Positions 9,764 to 18,884 of a DNA stretch of 19,304 bases are shown here, piece after piece; the stretch's first letter is position 1; each line of letters begins with the position of its first letter. Below the pieces are notes generated by a model. It worked only from the letters and a program-made list of their open reading frames with translations. It was not told the origin of the DNA and did not search any database. The stretch spans positions 371,853-391,156 of the forward strand of contig QEOQ01000602.1 of NCBI GenBank assembly GCA_010279815.1, read 5' to 3'. Source of the DNA: Brachionus plicatilis (Eukaryota; Rotifera; Eurotatoria; Ploima; Brachionidae). A program made the position numbers and the translations under genes.

Positions 9764-12600
9764 AATAATTTCAAATCTTAAATATTCAAAATTAAGGGTC
9801 CATAATTTGAAGCCATGACCACCCAAGCAAATGCATTCTGAAAACTCTTTTTCTATTAAAAACAAAGCTTGTTTAATAAGCGTTTAGTTATATTAAAAAT
9901 TTGTTATTTTTTTCCTTTTTTTGTTGTAAATAAAAATTTAAAAAACTCAAAGAAATATCCTTAAAGAATTTAAAATGAAAAATATAAATAAAAACATTAT
10001 TAATTAACTAATGTTAATTTAAAGTTGTTTTTCTGACCAAAGCTTGAAGTATTCAATAATTATTAATAATTCTTTAAAAATAATATCAGCTAAGATTTTA
10101 CAATTTGTGTAAAAATATTCAAAAAAATTATATTAACTATTTTTTACTTTTTCTAATTGATTTTATAAAAATTTGTTTCTTTTTAATTTGTAAAAAGAAC
10201 TTTTAATCGGTCTTTCATTGCATGAGCTCTAGCCTGTTGATTAACCTCGAAATTAAAAAATAAAATTTTTTTGTTTTTTGAAAAATATTATTTATAAAAA
10301 AATTAATCAAAAAAAGGAAGTCCAGAAAAATTTTTTTTTTCCAATTTTGACTTTTGGTAGAATTTTGGATAATTTTAAATGCTTTATCCATTAAAAATTT
10401 TATTTGAAATAATTGTTCTATGAATTGAACCAAAATTTAAATAATGCTTGTTTATATGTTTATTTTATTTTATGTTTTCTCAACTGAAATAAAAAATTCG
10501 CTTTTTTTATCTTAATTTAGCTTTTTTAAAAACTCATGATCAATAATCAAATAGATGGAAGACTACACTTTTGTTTTAGAAAGGAATAAATACAGTTTTT
10601 CGATTTTAGTTTCTGAGAAGGGGCTTAGACGAATAATCTCGAGTTGATCTATTAAATGATTCTAAATTAATTTAAATAAAATTATTATTTTTTAATTTTT
10701 GCTGGTTCATTCAAATAGTCAGTTACATCTGTCGAAGTAGTCCTATTAAATTAACATTAAAAATTTGATACATTTTAAGGCTTAGTTTGTACGAATGCAT
10801 TCCGGAAAAAATTATAAAATGCTTCTACAAACAGAAATAAAAAAAATTACTAATTTTTTACTAAAAGACTTTTAGTAATTTTTTCACTTATATAATCTTT
10901 TTTATTAAAAAGTGAACGATTTTAAAAAGTGTACTAAATTTTTCAACTAAATCCGGCTCCTAAATTGAGGTTATGCCCAAACCGGTCTTAATTACTACTT
11001 TTTTGATGATCAGTGGATACAAGTCGAATAATTTATACTAGAAAGCCTTTTTAGTTGACTTAATGTGATTAAGATTAAAAATAAAGATAAAAAATAATTC
11101 ATAATTATTCATTGTTTTTAAAATTAAAATTTTTAATTAAATGCAAAAAAAAAATGCTGCTTTGGTCACTTCACCAAAGGAATTTTAAATTGTTTTTTGA
11201 TTTTTTAAATTTAACAATTTGGTTCAAAAAAATTAAAAAAAATTTAGTCGATCGGATTACTTTTTTTTGATGATTTTATGCGTTTAGTGAGTTAGTCGTA
11301 TTTAACACTGTGTAAATAAATAGCGATTATTTAGTTATAATTTGTTACTATTATTAGTTATTGTATTTGTTATTATTTTTTATTATAATTGTAATTTTCC
11401 TATTATTTGTTTAGGTTAGTGACAAATATTAATCAAGTTATCATTTAATCACCCTCTTAAATTTGATGGAAATAAATTCATTCTGCAAACAGTTAGTGAA
11501 ATATGTGATTAAACCTATTCGGATTTTAAAAGTAAAAAAGTGTGCAAAAAAATTTAAAAAATTTTTTAAATATAATCCTTTTTTCGCAGAATTTATTACT
11601 TTTGTTAAATTTTTAATTTCCGAAGAAAAAACAAAATTAAGAATGATAAATTGTTTAATTTATTATTATTTTGTTTTATAAAATAAAAAAAACTTTTTAA
11701 AATTTTGTAGCTTTAAAATAATTTTTTATAATTTTGATATTTAATACTAAAATAGATTAAAAATAATTTAGTTCTTAACTTGATGGTGCGAGAGGTTGAG
11801 AAAAATGAACACCCTCATCTTAATCGAAATTTAAATAATTAGACAAATGACAAAAAATTGATGAAAATACAATTGGGATCAGTAAATATTCAGCTCACCA
11901 GGAAAGAAATTTTTATGGGTAATTATAAAACCAACATAAATTCAACTGGTATGCAGCTCAGACTGTTAGAACATTAATCATATTTAAACAAATAAAATTT
12001 TTTTCAATTTTACACATCGCCAAATATGGCGTAAATTTTGACACTATAAATAAATAAGTTTTTTTAATTCCCTTTATATCAACTTCAATTCTTTTATGTA
12101 AATTTATTTAATATCTATTTTATTGCCTTAGAGACTGAAAACTATTTTTAAACAAATACATTCTTGTAAATTAAATTCATATTTTTTTAAAATAAAACCA
12201 TGAATGATTTTTTTACTTAAAAGTAAGCCACTTATGAAATTGAGATTTTAAAATTTTTAGACTCGAAATTTTTTAAAATTTTTTACAAAACATATCATTC
12301 TAAATTATATCGTATTTTTAGTGAGAAAAAAATTATTAAGCAGGAACTCAAAAATTGTCATTAGAGATCCTTTGCCAATAAGTGACAATTTACATAATAA
12401 AAAATACGAGACAGCCTAAAAAAAATTGCTTCCAAATTTACAACAAAAACAGTTTAATAACCAATTTTACTTAAATTACAAAATAAATTTTTTTGGGCAA
12501 ATTAACTTTAAATTTGAGTATATTGATGTTTTTTTGTTGATGTTTGGGAATGAATAATTAAATTTAATTCTAAATTTAAATTAAAATTATGATAAATACC
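9764..12600. other. AT-rich intergenic region without recognisable genes
   Basis: Several short AT-driven open frames exist (a 72-codon one on the minus strand near 10215-10433 and a 72-codon one on the + strand near 11463-11681), but their Lys/Phe/Ile/Asn-rich content is what random AT-rich DNA gives. A perfect dyad TACTAAAAG-A-CTTTTAGTA lies at 10859-10877, and a CArG-like dyad at 12018-12031. Confidence 0.55.
12018..12031. promoter_or_regulatory. CArG-box-like palindrome
   Basis: CCAAATATGG at 12020-12029 fits the SRF/MEF-type consensus CC(A/T)6GG and sits in an extended CG-flanked dyad CGCCAAATATGGCG. It lies about 710 bases upstream of the EF-hand start codon. In AT-rich DNA the inner A/T run is easy to get by chance, but the paired CGCC/GGCG arms are not, so it is listed with low confidence. 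Confidence 0.3.
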
Positions 12601-12637
12601 AAATTTCGATCAATATGATTGATCAATGGACGTGTAT

Positions 12638-12645
12638 TATATAAG
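12638..12645 (+). promoter_or_regulatory. TATA box of the EF-hand gene
   Basis: TATATAAG followed by a less A-rich stretch, 94 bases before the ATG at 12739. It places the transcription start near 12665-12675, so the X-box-like site would be at or around the start site. Confidence 0.45.
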
Positions 12646-12659
12646 CCTTAAAAAGCTTG

Positions 12660-12672
12660 GTTGCTAGGCAAC
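12660..12672 (+). promoter_or_regulatory. RFX-type X-box upstream of the EF-hand gene
   Basis: GTTGCTAGGCAAC fits the RFX/DAF-19 X-box consensus RYYNYY-N(1-3)-RRNRAC with a one-base spacer. With its flanks it forms GGTTGC-TAG-GCAACC, perfect 6-bp arms in a region with almost no other GC-containing dyads. It ends 66 bases before the ATG, within the usual range for ciliary genes. RFX factors drive cilium genes in animals, so this fits the likely axonemal identity of the EF-hand product. Confidence 0.65.
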
Positions 12673-12738
12673 CAAATTAATAATTAATTAATATTTGTAT
12701 ACTAATATTTTTGGGCTCTTAAAATAAAATTAGTTGAA

Positions 12739-13446
12739 ATGAGCGATAGATCGGCGGTAGTTAAATTGAACAAGGAGACTCTGGAGGCCTCGTTTCTTCA
12801 AATTGATTATTTAAAGGGCCTGAAAAAAGACCAGATTGCTGGCTTGTGCAAACTATTTGATGGAAAAATAAGTGATGATGACCTGGAAGAGTTTGAAAAG
12901 TTGTACCGCGCCGTGGACACAGAGGGAGCTAACCAGTTTCCGGTTTCACAATTGGGACCAGTGTTGCGCATGCTCCAGCAATTGCCCACTGAGGAGGAAA
13001 TAGCAAAGCTAATAGAGACAGTTAATCCGAAAAAGAGCAATGAGAAGAAGAGTGAGCCAAAGAAAAGTGAAAAAAAAGCAGACCCCAAAAGCTCCAAAGC
13101 AAATATGGAAGAGGCCGAAGAGGTCGAGAAAATAGACTTTTTCAAGTATCTGCTGGCACTGGGTTTGTATGTGCGGGATCCCAGCGAAATAGCCGATGAG
13201 GTCAAAAAAGCGTTCGAAATACTTGACCGCAATAAGCAAAAGTACATAATGACTGCGGATCTAAGAGAGTTTTTGTCCAAGCTGGGAGACTGCTTGACTG
13301 ATGAGGAAATTGATGAAATGATCAAGCTGGCCGATGTGGAGGGCAATGGACAAATTAGATACGAAGAGTTTGTCGATATGATGACCAATCTTAGTCCGGA
13401 CAAGAAAAAGGGAAAGAAAAAAGGCAAGAAGAAAAAAAAGAAATAA
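12739..13446 (+). CDS. EF-hand protein, calmodulin-like, possible DRC8/EFCAB2-type ciliary protein
   Basis: An intact 235-residue single-exon gene. Two EF-hand pairs are visible. The N-terminal pair (about 48-140) is degenerate: loop 60-71 lacks the final Glu, and the second hand is interrupted by a Lys/Ser/Glu-rich insert at about 97-130 before [12 protein letters not shown]. In the C-terminal pair, hand 3 (loop 163-174, [12 protein letters not shown]) is non-canonical, while hand 4 (loop 199-210, [12 protein letters not shown]) has good Ca-binding positions 1, 3, 5, 7, 9 and 12. The tail from 222 is nearly all Lys and Gly. The [25 protein letters not shown] text resembles calmodulin and axonemal EF-hand proteins such as EFCAB2 (DRC8); the exact family is inference. 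Coding sequence is much less AT-rich than its surroundings. The ATG chosen is the first in frame, after a TATA box and X-box; AATAAA overlaps the stop and recurs at 13492. Confidence 0.93.
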   Translation: MSDRSAVVKLNKETLEASFLQIDYLKGLKKDQIAGLCKLFDGKISDDDLEEFEKLYRAVDTEGANQFPVSQLGPVLRMLQQLPTEEEIAKLIETVNPKKSNEKKSEPKKSEKKADPKSSKANMEEAEEVEKIDFFKYLLALGLYVRDPSEIADEVKKAFEILDRNKQKYIMTADLREFLSKLGDCLTDEEIDEMIKLADVEGNGQIRYEEFVDMMTNLSPDKKKGKKKGKKKKKK

Positions 13447-13491
13447 ATTTCAAAATATTTTTACTTAGAGATGTTAATTGTGTTTTTTATT

Positions 13492-13497
13492 AATAAA
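13492..13497 (+). terminator. AATAAA polyadenylation signal of the EF-hand gene
   Basis: AATAAA 45 bases after the stop codon, preceded by TGTGTTTTTTATT. A second AATAAA overlaps the stop codon itself at 13442-13447. Confidence 0.5.
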
Positions 13498-14359
13498 TTT
13501 TAAAATATTGCTCGATAAGTTATTTTGTTATTTAATTTTTTAAGTTTAAAGGAAGTAATTACTTTTTTTCCGTTCAATCAAACATGTTCAAAAAGAAAAT
13601 TTTTCAAAAGTATTTAATTTGTTTGAAAATTAAGGTTTTGCAGCAATTAAGTGTACCATGCAGCGATTGATTTATTTTAATTGTAAATTGGCAATCATTT
13701 GAATTTAAAAGGTTTGTTTAATATTTAAAAAAAATTTCTTATTTTAGGAGATAAAAGTGCGGAAATAAATTTATTAGAAGATTTTTGAGTTTTATTTCTA
13801 CTCGACAAGCAAATAATTTAATTAAAAACAAAAAAGCGTTTTTATTTTCCAATTTAAAAATTTTAATTTTTTAATAACATTTATTTGAATTTAAATCAAT
13901 CAATAAAATTTTTTTACCCACCAATTTTTAACTTTATATTTTTGAAAGATTTCATTTTTTAAAAAAATTTTAAAAATTTTCTTTTTGTTAATCTTTTTGT
14001 AACTCTAAAAAGATAAAGATATTCATAGCATAAATGTTAAGAGGTATTTTTGATATTACCAATAATAATTTAATCAACTTTATCATTAGAAAAAAATTTG
14101 TTTAATTTTTATTTTTTGAAAAAAGATTTTGACGAGGAAAGTAATTTTTAAACAATTTCAAAAAATTACATTATCAAATCTTCAATTTTAAAAAAGTGTC
14201 TTATTGAAAAATTATGATGAAAACTAAATTTGAACAAAATTATAAAAATTATAAGCCTAAAAATTAAATTTTTTTAAAATGCTTAGTAATTTAAATAACT
14301 TATTTAAGCAGCATTGAATTTAGTTTAACTCACAAATTTCTAAATTAATAAAAAATCTT
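13498..14359. other. AT-rich spacer between the EF-hand and WD-repeat genes
   Basis: Nothing coding or structured is recognisable on either strand. It should contain the promoter of the WD-repeat gene, but no distinctive TATA or initiator can be picked out from the A/T background. Confidence 0.5.
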
Positions 14360-14779
14360 ATGCCAAATAAAAGCGGATTATATTATCTTTTATCAAATTT
14401 TTCAATCTTGACCTTCAACTGTTATTGTGAAGTAGAAAGGATCCTTTTAGATCATTCAAGAAAAGAAAAGTCACTTGCGGTATTAAACAAAGGTTATTTA
14501 TCAAGTGGATTAGATGATCGTACAATTAATATTGGGAATACAAAAAATGGAATTTTAAAAATGACTTTGGGAAATCATTCAGATACGGTTTACTACCAAA
14601 TAATAACAGTTGACCATCTTGCAGTGTTACAAAATGGCGACTTAGCAAGTGGGTCTACTGATGGAACAATTAAAATTTGGGATACAAATGATGGAATTTT
14701 AAAAATGAATATAAATGTAAGTTCTGAATGGGTTGGTTCCCTTGCAGTGCTCAAAAATGGTGCCTTAGCAAGTGCAATA

Positions 14780-14781
<2 letters not shown>

Positions 14782-14827
<46 letters not shown>
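14782..14827. repeat. (TAA)15 microsatellite = LINE 3' tail
   Basis: A 46-base uninterrupted TAA/AAT run. On the minus strand it is (TTA)n and sits exactly at the 3' end of the antisense LINE, so it is read as the element's tail, not as a poly-asparagine tract of the WD protein. Confidence 0.9.
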
Positions 14828-14830
<3 letters not shown>

Positions 14831-16064
14831 CTGCTACAAGTTTTAACTTGTTGTAGTATGAGTCGCACGACCATACTTTATCAGCTGTCTTTAAATTTAT
14901 GTCCCGATAGAGTCCAAAAGATTTTAAAAATGATTTGTTGTATTGGCTTCAACTGTTTGACTTGATAAGTTGTTCCAATTTGGTACAATACGATTACAAA
15001 GAAATTATGCCTTTGTTTACAGTTTCTTGTTAATTGTCTCTCAAGTCTTTGTTTGTGTCCTCTAATATTCGATGCAGGACCAGTTGTATTAATTGAAATA
15101 ATCGACTTAACTGGATGAAACCAGTTAATTTTGTTGATACCATTGTTTATCTTGTAAAATTGAATCAGATCACCCCTTTCTCTTCTTTTCTCTAGTGTTG
15201 TCAAACCAATTTTCCCAAGTCGTGTCTCATAATCAAATTTTTTCAAGCCCAGCACCAATTTTGTTGCCCTTCGTTGTACCTTTTCGATCATATTTATCTC
15301 TTTCTTCTTGTACGGGTTCCAGACTGGTGCCGCGTATTCAAGATGAAGTCTCACATATGTTGTGTATAGTGTTCTGAATGTATTGACATTCCAGGAGGCG
15401 AATGTTCGTTTAAGCATAGCAAGTATTGAATTAGCTTTTGACACAGCTTGACTGACATGATTTTTCCACTTCAGATCATCCTATAAGATGATTCCGAGGT
15501 CTCTTTCTCTTTTAGTCGTGCAGATATGGTGAACCGTGTCAGTGTCCTTAGACATGTAAAACTCAATAGGACTTGAAGCAAGTTCGCGCTTAGCTATCTC
15601 CATTGATTTGCATTTTTCATAGTTAAAAGCCATTCTCCACTCTTTAGCCCACGCGATCAATGAGTCGATATCTTTCTGAATGTTTTGAATGTCTATTCTA
15701 TTTTTAAATAATGCAATTAACTTACTGTCATCTGCAAACAGGTTAAGTAGATGTTCAACAGCCTCAGGCATGTCGTTTGTAAATATTACAAATAATAAAG
15801 GTCCAAGAACCATATAAATAAGCTCTAAGCTTAGCTAGTAGAGATCTGTGGCAGACTTTTTCAAATGCTTTGGCAAAATCTAAAAATATTAGTATAGTAC
15901 CTAAACCACGATTTAACAACTCTGTTATGATATCAAGAGTTTCAAGTAAATTCGTAACACATGACTTGTTTTTCATAAAGCCATGCTGATCATTTGTTAT
16001 CAAGTCGAATTTCAATAGGTACTTCATCATTTCGTCACGAATAATCTTTTCCATTATTTTACAT
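14785..16064 (-). mobile_element. 5'-truncated non-LTR retrotransposon (Jockey/CR1-like) inserted in the WD gene
   Basis: Read on the minus strand, the copy begins inside the RT domain (CKIMEKIIRDEM at 16063). It has motif A FLDFAKAFEKV, motif C LFADDSKLIA (15696-15725 area) and the typical C-terminal region (LKWKNHVSQAVSKAN, YAAPVWNPYKKKEINMIEKVQRRATK in two parts, RGHKQRLERQL), then a short 3' UTR, a hairpin at 14834-14856 and a (TTA)n tail. Damage: a deletion near 15800-15815 that joins KLRAYLYG to VLGPLLFVIF and removes the VPQGS region; a TAG in IIL*DDLKW (about 15482); a one-base frameshift near 14980. It is flanked by GTAA at 14781-14784 and 16065-16068, a probable 4-base target-site duplication. 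Confidence 0.88.
14834..14856 (-). other. 3'-UTR stem-loop of the LINE
   Basis: CTACAAGTT and AACTTG-TTGTAG pair across a short TT loop with one bulge, six bases from the (TTA)n tail. In L2/CR1-type elements such as eel UnaL2, a 3' stem-loop next to a short tandem tail is the recognition site for the element's own RT; the same role is inferred here. Confidence 0.5.
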
Positions 16065-16231
16065 GTAAAACAATAAAAATTTGGAATACATATAATGGAA
16101 GATTAAAAAAGGTGCTTACAGGTATAACAGAAGATATCTTCTCACTTGCAGGACTAAGCAATGGTGATTTGGTTGGCGGATTTAGAAAAAATTCAATTAA
16201 AATTTTTTCTCAAACAGAGAGGCAGATGTAA

Positions 16232-16552
16232 AAAATTCAAAGAAAGATAAAAAAGTGGAGCTGAAGACACATGATACCTAAAAGAAAAAACTTTGTTGAT
16301 ATTGAATCATTTATTAGGCAAATCAGTACATATTTTTCTTGTGGCATAAAGAATTTTGATACAAAAAACAAAATCAAAATATAAAAAATTCCAAAGCTTA
16401 AATTCTAAAGGAGGAAAAAACATGTTCTGTAAGTTGAAGCCACTGATACATCCTTTGTATCACCAGTATACTAATTCTGCAAAATTCAGAACACTGTGAA
16501 TTTTATTTAAAAAAAAAACAATTTTAAAATGTTTTTGAAAATTTTAAATTTT
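16232..16552. other. AT-rich spacer after the WD gene
   Basis: It holds a 37-codon ATG frame (16271-16384) without recognisable content and a TGATACA..TGTATCA dyad at about 16443-16464. No gene is supported. Confidence 0.45.
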
Positions 16553-16861
16553 AAGTTCTTTTCAATTCAGAAAAACTTGAATAACTTTTTTCTTAAAAGA
16601 GATGATTTAGTTTTTAAAATGTTTAATTATAAGCAAATTTGCTAAATGCTGTAAAATAGGTCTGCAAAAAACTCTGCAATTTTCTGCATTTTTCATGCCA
16701 CTAAAAAGAATTCTAATTAACTGGTTAATTCGAAGACATGTATTTTCGGATTAAGCAATTTGCTTATAAGAATTAAGTATTTTACAGAACTTAATAATTC
16801 CTAATAGTAAAAAAGCTATTCAAATTTTTCTGAATTGAAACGATCGAATTGAAATGAACTT
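16553..16861. repeat. Foldback / MITE-like element with ~100-bp inverted arms
   Basis: The left arm starts TTCAATTCAGAAAAACTTGA at 16561 and the right arm ends, in reverse complement, with TTCAATTCAGAAAAATTTGA (up to 16839). Inside, both arms carry CTTTTTT, TAAAATNNTTAATT and ATAAGCAAATTTGCT or ATAAGCAAATTGCTTA in the same order. The arms span about 16561-16660 and 16741-16839 around an ~80-base centre with three CTGCA words. Similarity continues weakly to GAACTT at both outer edges (16553 and 16861), with a 14-base duplication near the right end. Size and structure fit a non-autonomous transposon relic; no protein is encoded. Confidence 0.8.
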
Positions 16862-17660
16862 CACAACCCCTTTTATTTAAAATTGATTGATTAAAAAAAA
16901 ATGTTAAAATTTAAAAAAAATTAAATTATATTATTGTTATTAGTTTTTATAAAGTTTTTAATGATTCAATAATTAATTAAGTGCCATTCAAAATGTCAAG
17001 CAACATTAAAATTTTTATTTTTTTTTAAATTTATTAGAGTAAAGGCTAATCAAATAAAATTCACAGAATCAGAATATAAAAAAAATACTAAATTATTTAG
17101 ATTACATAAAACAAAAACAATTTTTTGTAAAAATTATTTTTTAAACAATAATATTTAAAATTTTGAAATAATTTCAAAATTAAATATGTAATCAAAAAAT
17201 TAATTTACAAAAAAAAAAAATTTTCAAATTAAAGTTTATGACCAAAAATTTCTGTTCATTTCAAACAAAAATTACTGATTAAAAAGATTTTTTTTTTTAT
17301 TATAGAATTCAATGAATATACATATTTTTGTATTCAAAAGTTCCTGTTTTCCTCCAACCTAGCATTATAAAAATTCTGCATTAACAAGATTTTTGTAGAA
17401 ATTAAAAATTAAGCTAAGCTTTTGATATTTTTAATTAAAACAAATAAAATTTAATATAATTTTATGATTATGATCATTTTATTTTTATCATAATCATCAA
17501 TTAGTCTGAAAAAATTCAATCATTAGAAATAGATATATATATTAAATAGTTATGTAGAATATTTTTAGAAATTTAAAGTTTTGAGCCTGGATGAATGTCT
17601 TATATGCTCCAATTCGTTTACTAATGTTTATCTTTTATATTCATCATTTCAATTTTAAAA
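16862..17660. other. AT-rich spacer before the Ly6-like gene
   Basis: No coding sequence is recognisable. The only distinct structure is a perfect 11-bp hairpin, ATGATTATGAT (17464-17474) with ATCATAATCAT (17487-17497), around a 12-base loop. Confidence 0.5.
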
Positions 17661-17669
17661 TGGTGAGAA

Positions 17670-17677
17670 TATATAAA
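17670..17677 (+). promoter_or_regulatory. TATA box of the Ly6-like gene
   Basis: TATATAAA 30 bases before the ATG at 17708. At normal TATA-to-start spacing, the 5' UTR would be very short (under about 12 bases). There is no AG acceptor just upstream of the ATG to suggest spliced-leader addition instead. Confidence 0.45.
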
Positions 17678-17707
17678 TTTTCTAAATTTCTGAAATCACA
17701 ATAAAAA

Positions 17708-18129
17708 ATGTTGAATAAAATAATTTTAATTTTAATTCTAAGTAAACTATCTATTGCATTCAAAAATTTGTTAATTCAAAAATATAAATTTTTAGGCTTT
17801 ATCATCTTTCATGCCGAATCTCTAAAATGCTATCAAGGAAAAAGTGGAACTGGTAAGGTATTAACGACATGTCCAGCTGGTACTACTTCTTGCTCAGTAA
17901 TTTTTACAAAGATAATTTAAAAAAAAAATAAATTAAATTTTTGACTTTTCAGAAAAGAATAGAAAACAAAATAACTTATTATGAATGTAGCAATAACTGT
18001 TTAAATTATGACTATGTAAACGTTATTCAAAGATGTTGTAATACTGATGGATGTAATAAAGCCATAAAGAAAAATTTAAATTTAATTCTTCAAATTTTTG
18101 TTTTTACGTTTATTTTTTATGTTTATTAG
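17708..18129 (+). CDS. Ly6/uPAR-domain (three-finger) secreted or GPI-anchored protein, three exons
   Basis: Exons 17708-17741, 17796-17896 and 17953-18129 join with GT..AG introns of 54 and 56 nt (phases 1 and 0) to give 103 residues. The first intron can be read through, but removing it creates a compact signal peptide (MLNKIILILILS then FIIFHAES), which strongly supports the splice. The mature part has eight Cys (23, 37, 44, 57, 61, 73, 74, 79) ending in RCCNTDGCN, the LU-domain signature CC-x-x-D-x-CN. The last 17 residues are hydrophobic with no charge (after KKN), typical of a GPI-attachment signal, so the protein is probably displayed at the cell surface. Two Cys fewer than the ten-Cys Ly6 pattern matches the eight-Cys core of the fold. 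Function unknown: family members modulate receptors, adhesion or septate junctions. Neighbours give no hint. Confidence 0.88.
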
Positions 18130-18190
18130 ATTTTTAGTACTTTGGGATCCATTTTTTATCAATTGATAATTAGATACATTTAAACATTTA

Positions 18191-18196
18191 AATAAA
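18191..18196 (+). terminator. AATAAA polyadenylation signal of the Ly6-like gene
   Basis: AATAAA followed by GGAG, 61 bases after the TAG stop. More AATAAA words follow at about 18227-18234. Confidence 0.45.
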
Positions 18197-18884
18197 GGAG
18201 ATAAAGAAAACAAACAATCCAATCTAATAAATAAATGTGTTAATCAATTTTTATTTATATCTTTTTTAATTATTTAAAATTTTGTTGAACTTTTAAAAAA
18301 TTTTTTTAAATTAGACCAAAATTTGTACATATGAATAGCAATTAAGAATAAATCTCGAATATTTATTTTTTGTATATCAATGACAATTTTATTTGAAATT
18401 CGAAATAATTTAAAGAATAAGTTGTCTCTTAGATGCTAAATAATTAACAAATCAAATTAAAATAATTAACATTTTAAATTTGAAAACTTTTTCAAATTTT
18501 TACTCATACACTTATTTTTGCCTTATGTTTATATTTATACTTATTTTTAATTTTTAATTTTTTTTTAAATCGCCTTAAAAGCGTTCATGAAATTATTATT
18601 TATTGACAAAAAAAACTTGTATAGACCTCATAGGTCAAAAATTTATAAAAAAATAATTTCAAAATTAAATAAAATAAATATAAAAGTAATTAAATTGAAA
18701 TAAATAAATAAAATAAAGCGGACCTGCAATTGACATTTAAAGGTACTAGCTATTTTACGAAATAAATCGATCAAAATAGCTAAATTAAAATAACCTGTAC
18801 TAGTAAATGAAATCGCAAATAAATAGCTATAAGTGGCTATTATTTCTTTTAAATATTTAAATATTTATATTTTTATTTCTTTTA
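18197..18884. other. AT-rich spacer between the Ly6-like gene and the right-edge LINE
   Basis: Non-coding by eye. Two small dyads occur: GACCT-CAT-AGGTC near 18625-18637 and AGCTATTTT/AAAATAGCT (18748-18756 with 18773-18781), the latter next to repeated GTACTAG words. Confidence 0.5.

Larger units (their letters stand above)
14360..16231 (+). pseudogene. WD-repeat (beta-propeller) gene disrupted by a LINE insertion
   Basis: The 5' part (14360-14782) encodes blade-like repeats of about 41 residues: SLAVLNKGYLSSG..(from ~38), HLAVLQNGDLASGS..TIKIWDT (~86-109) and SLAVLKNGALASAIG (~127-141). The reading then enters a (TAA)n run (Asn x15) and antisense retrotransposon sequence. The 3' part resumes at 16069 with TIKIWNTYNGRLKKVL, a fourth blade (SLAGLSNGDLVGGF..SIKIF) and TAA at 16229-16231. 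Removing 14785-16068 rejoins the blades in frame with the motif spacing of the other repeats. The ATG at 14360 is the first in frame, but the 5' end may be incomplete: residues 1-35 do not look like a blade, and blade 1 has NIG where IW is expected. Four blades is short for a propeller, so the gene may have been decaying already. Natural partner or role unknown. Confidence 0.8.

Noticed and set aside
10215..10433. 72-codon minus-strand frame
   Set aside because: Phe/Ile/Lys/Asn-rich content expected from A/T runs; no motif, no splice or promoter context.
11463..11681. 72-codon + strand frame
   Set aside because: Same composition problem: Lys/Phe/Ile-rich with no recognisable domain, and codons mirror the local A/T background.
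12807..13427. 206-codon open frame on the minus strand
   Set aside because: It is exactly antisense to the intact EF-hand gene; Ser/Leu/Phe-rich text arises from its Glu/Lys codons. No homology or start context supports it.
14593..14874. 93-codon minus-strand frame with poly-Leu
   Set aside because: The poly-Leu run is the (TTA)n LINE tail read on the minus strand, continuing into antisense WD-repeat sequence.
16271..16384. 37-codon ATG frame after the WD gene
   Set aside because: Too short, no motif, no polyadenylation or promoter support.
18620..18640. Nuclear-receptor-like dyad GACCT-CAT-AGGTC
   Set aside because: Five-base arms only, no gene immediately downstream; could be chance.
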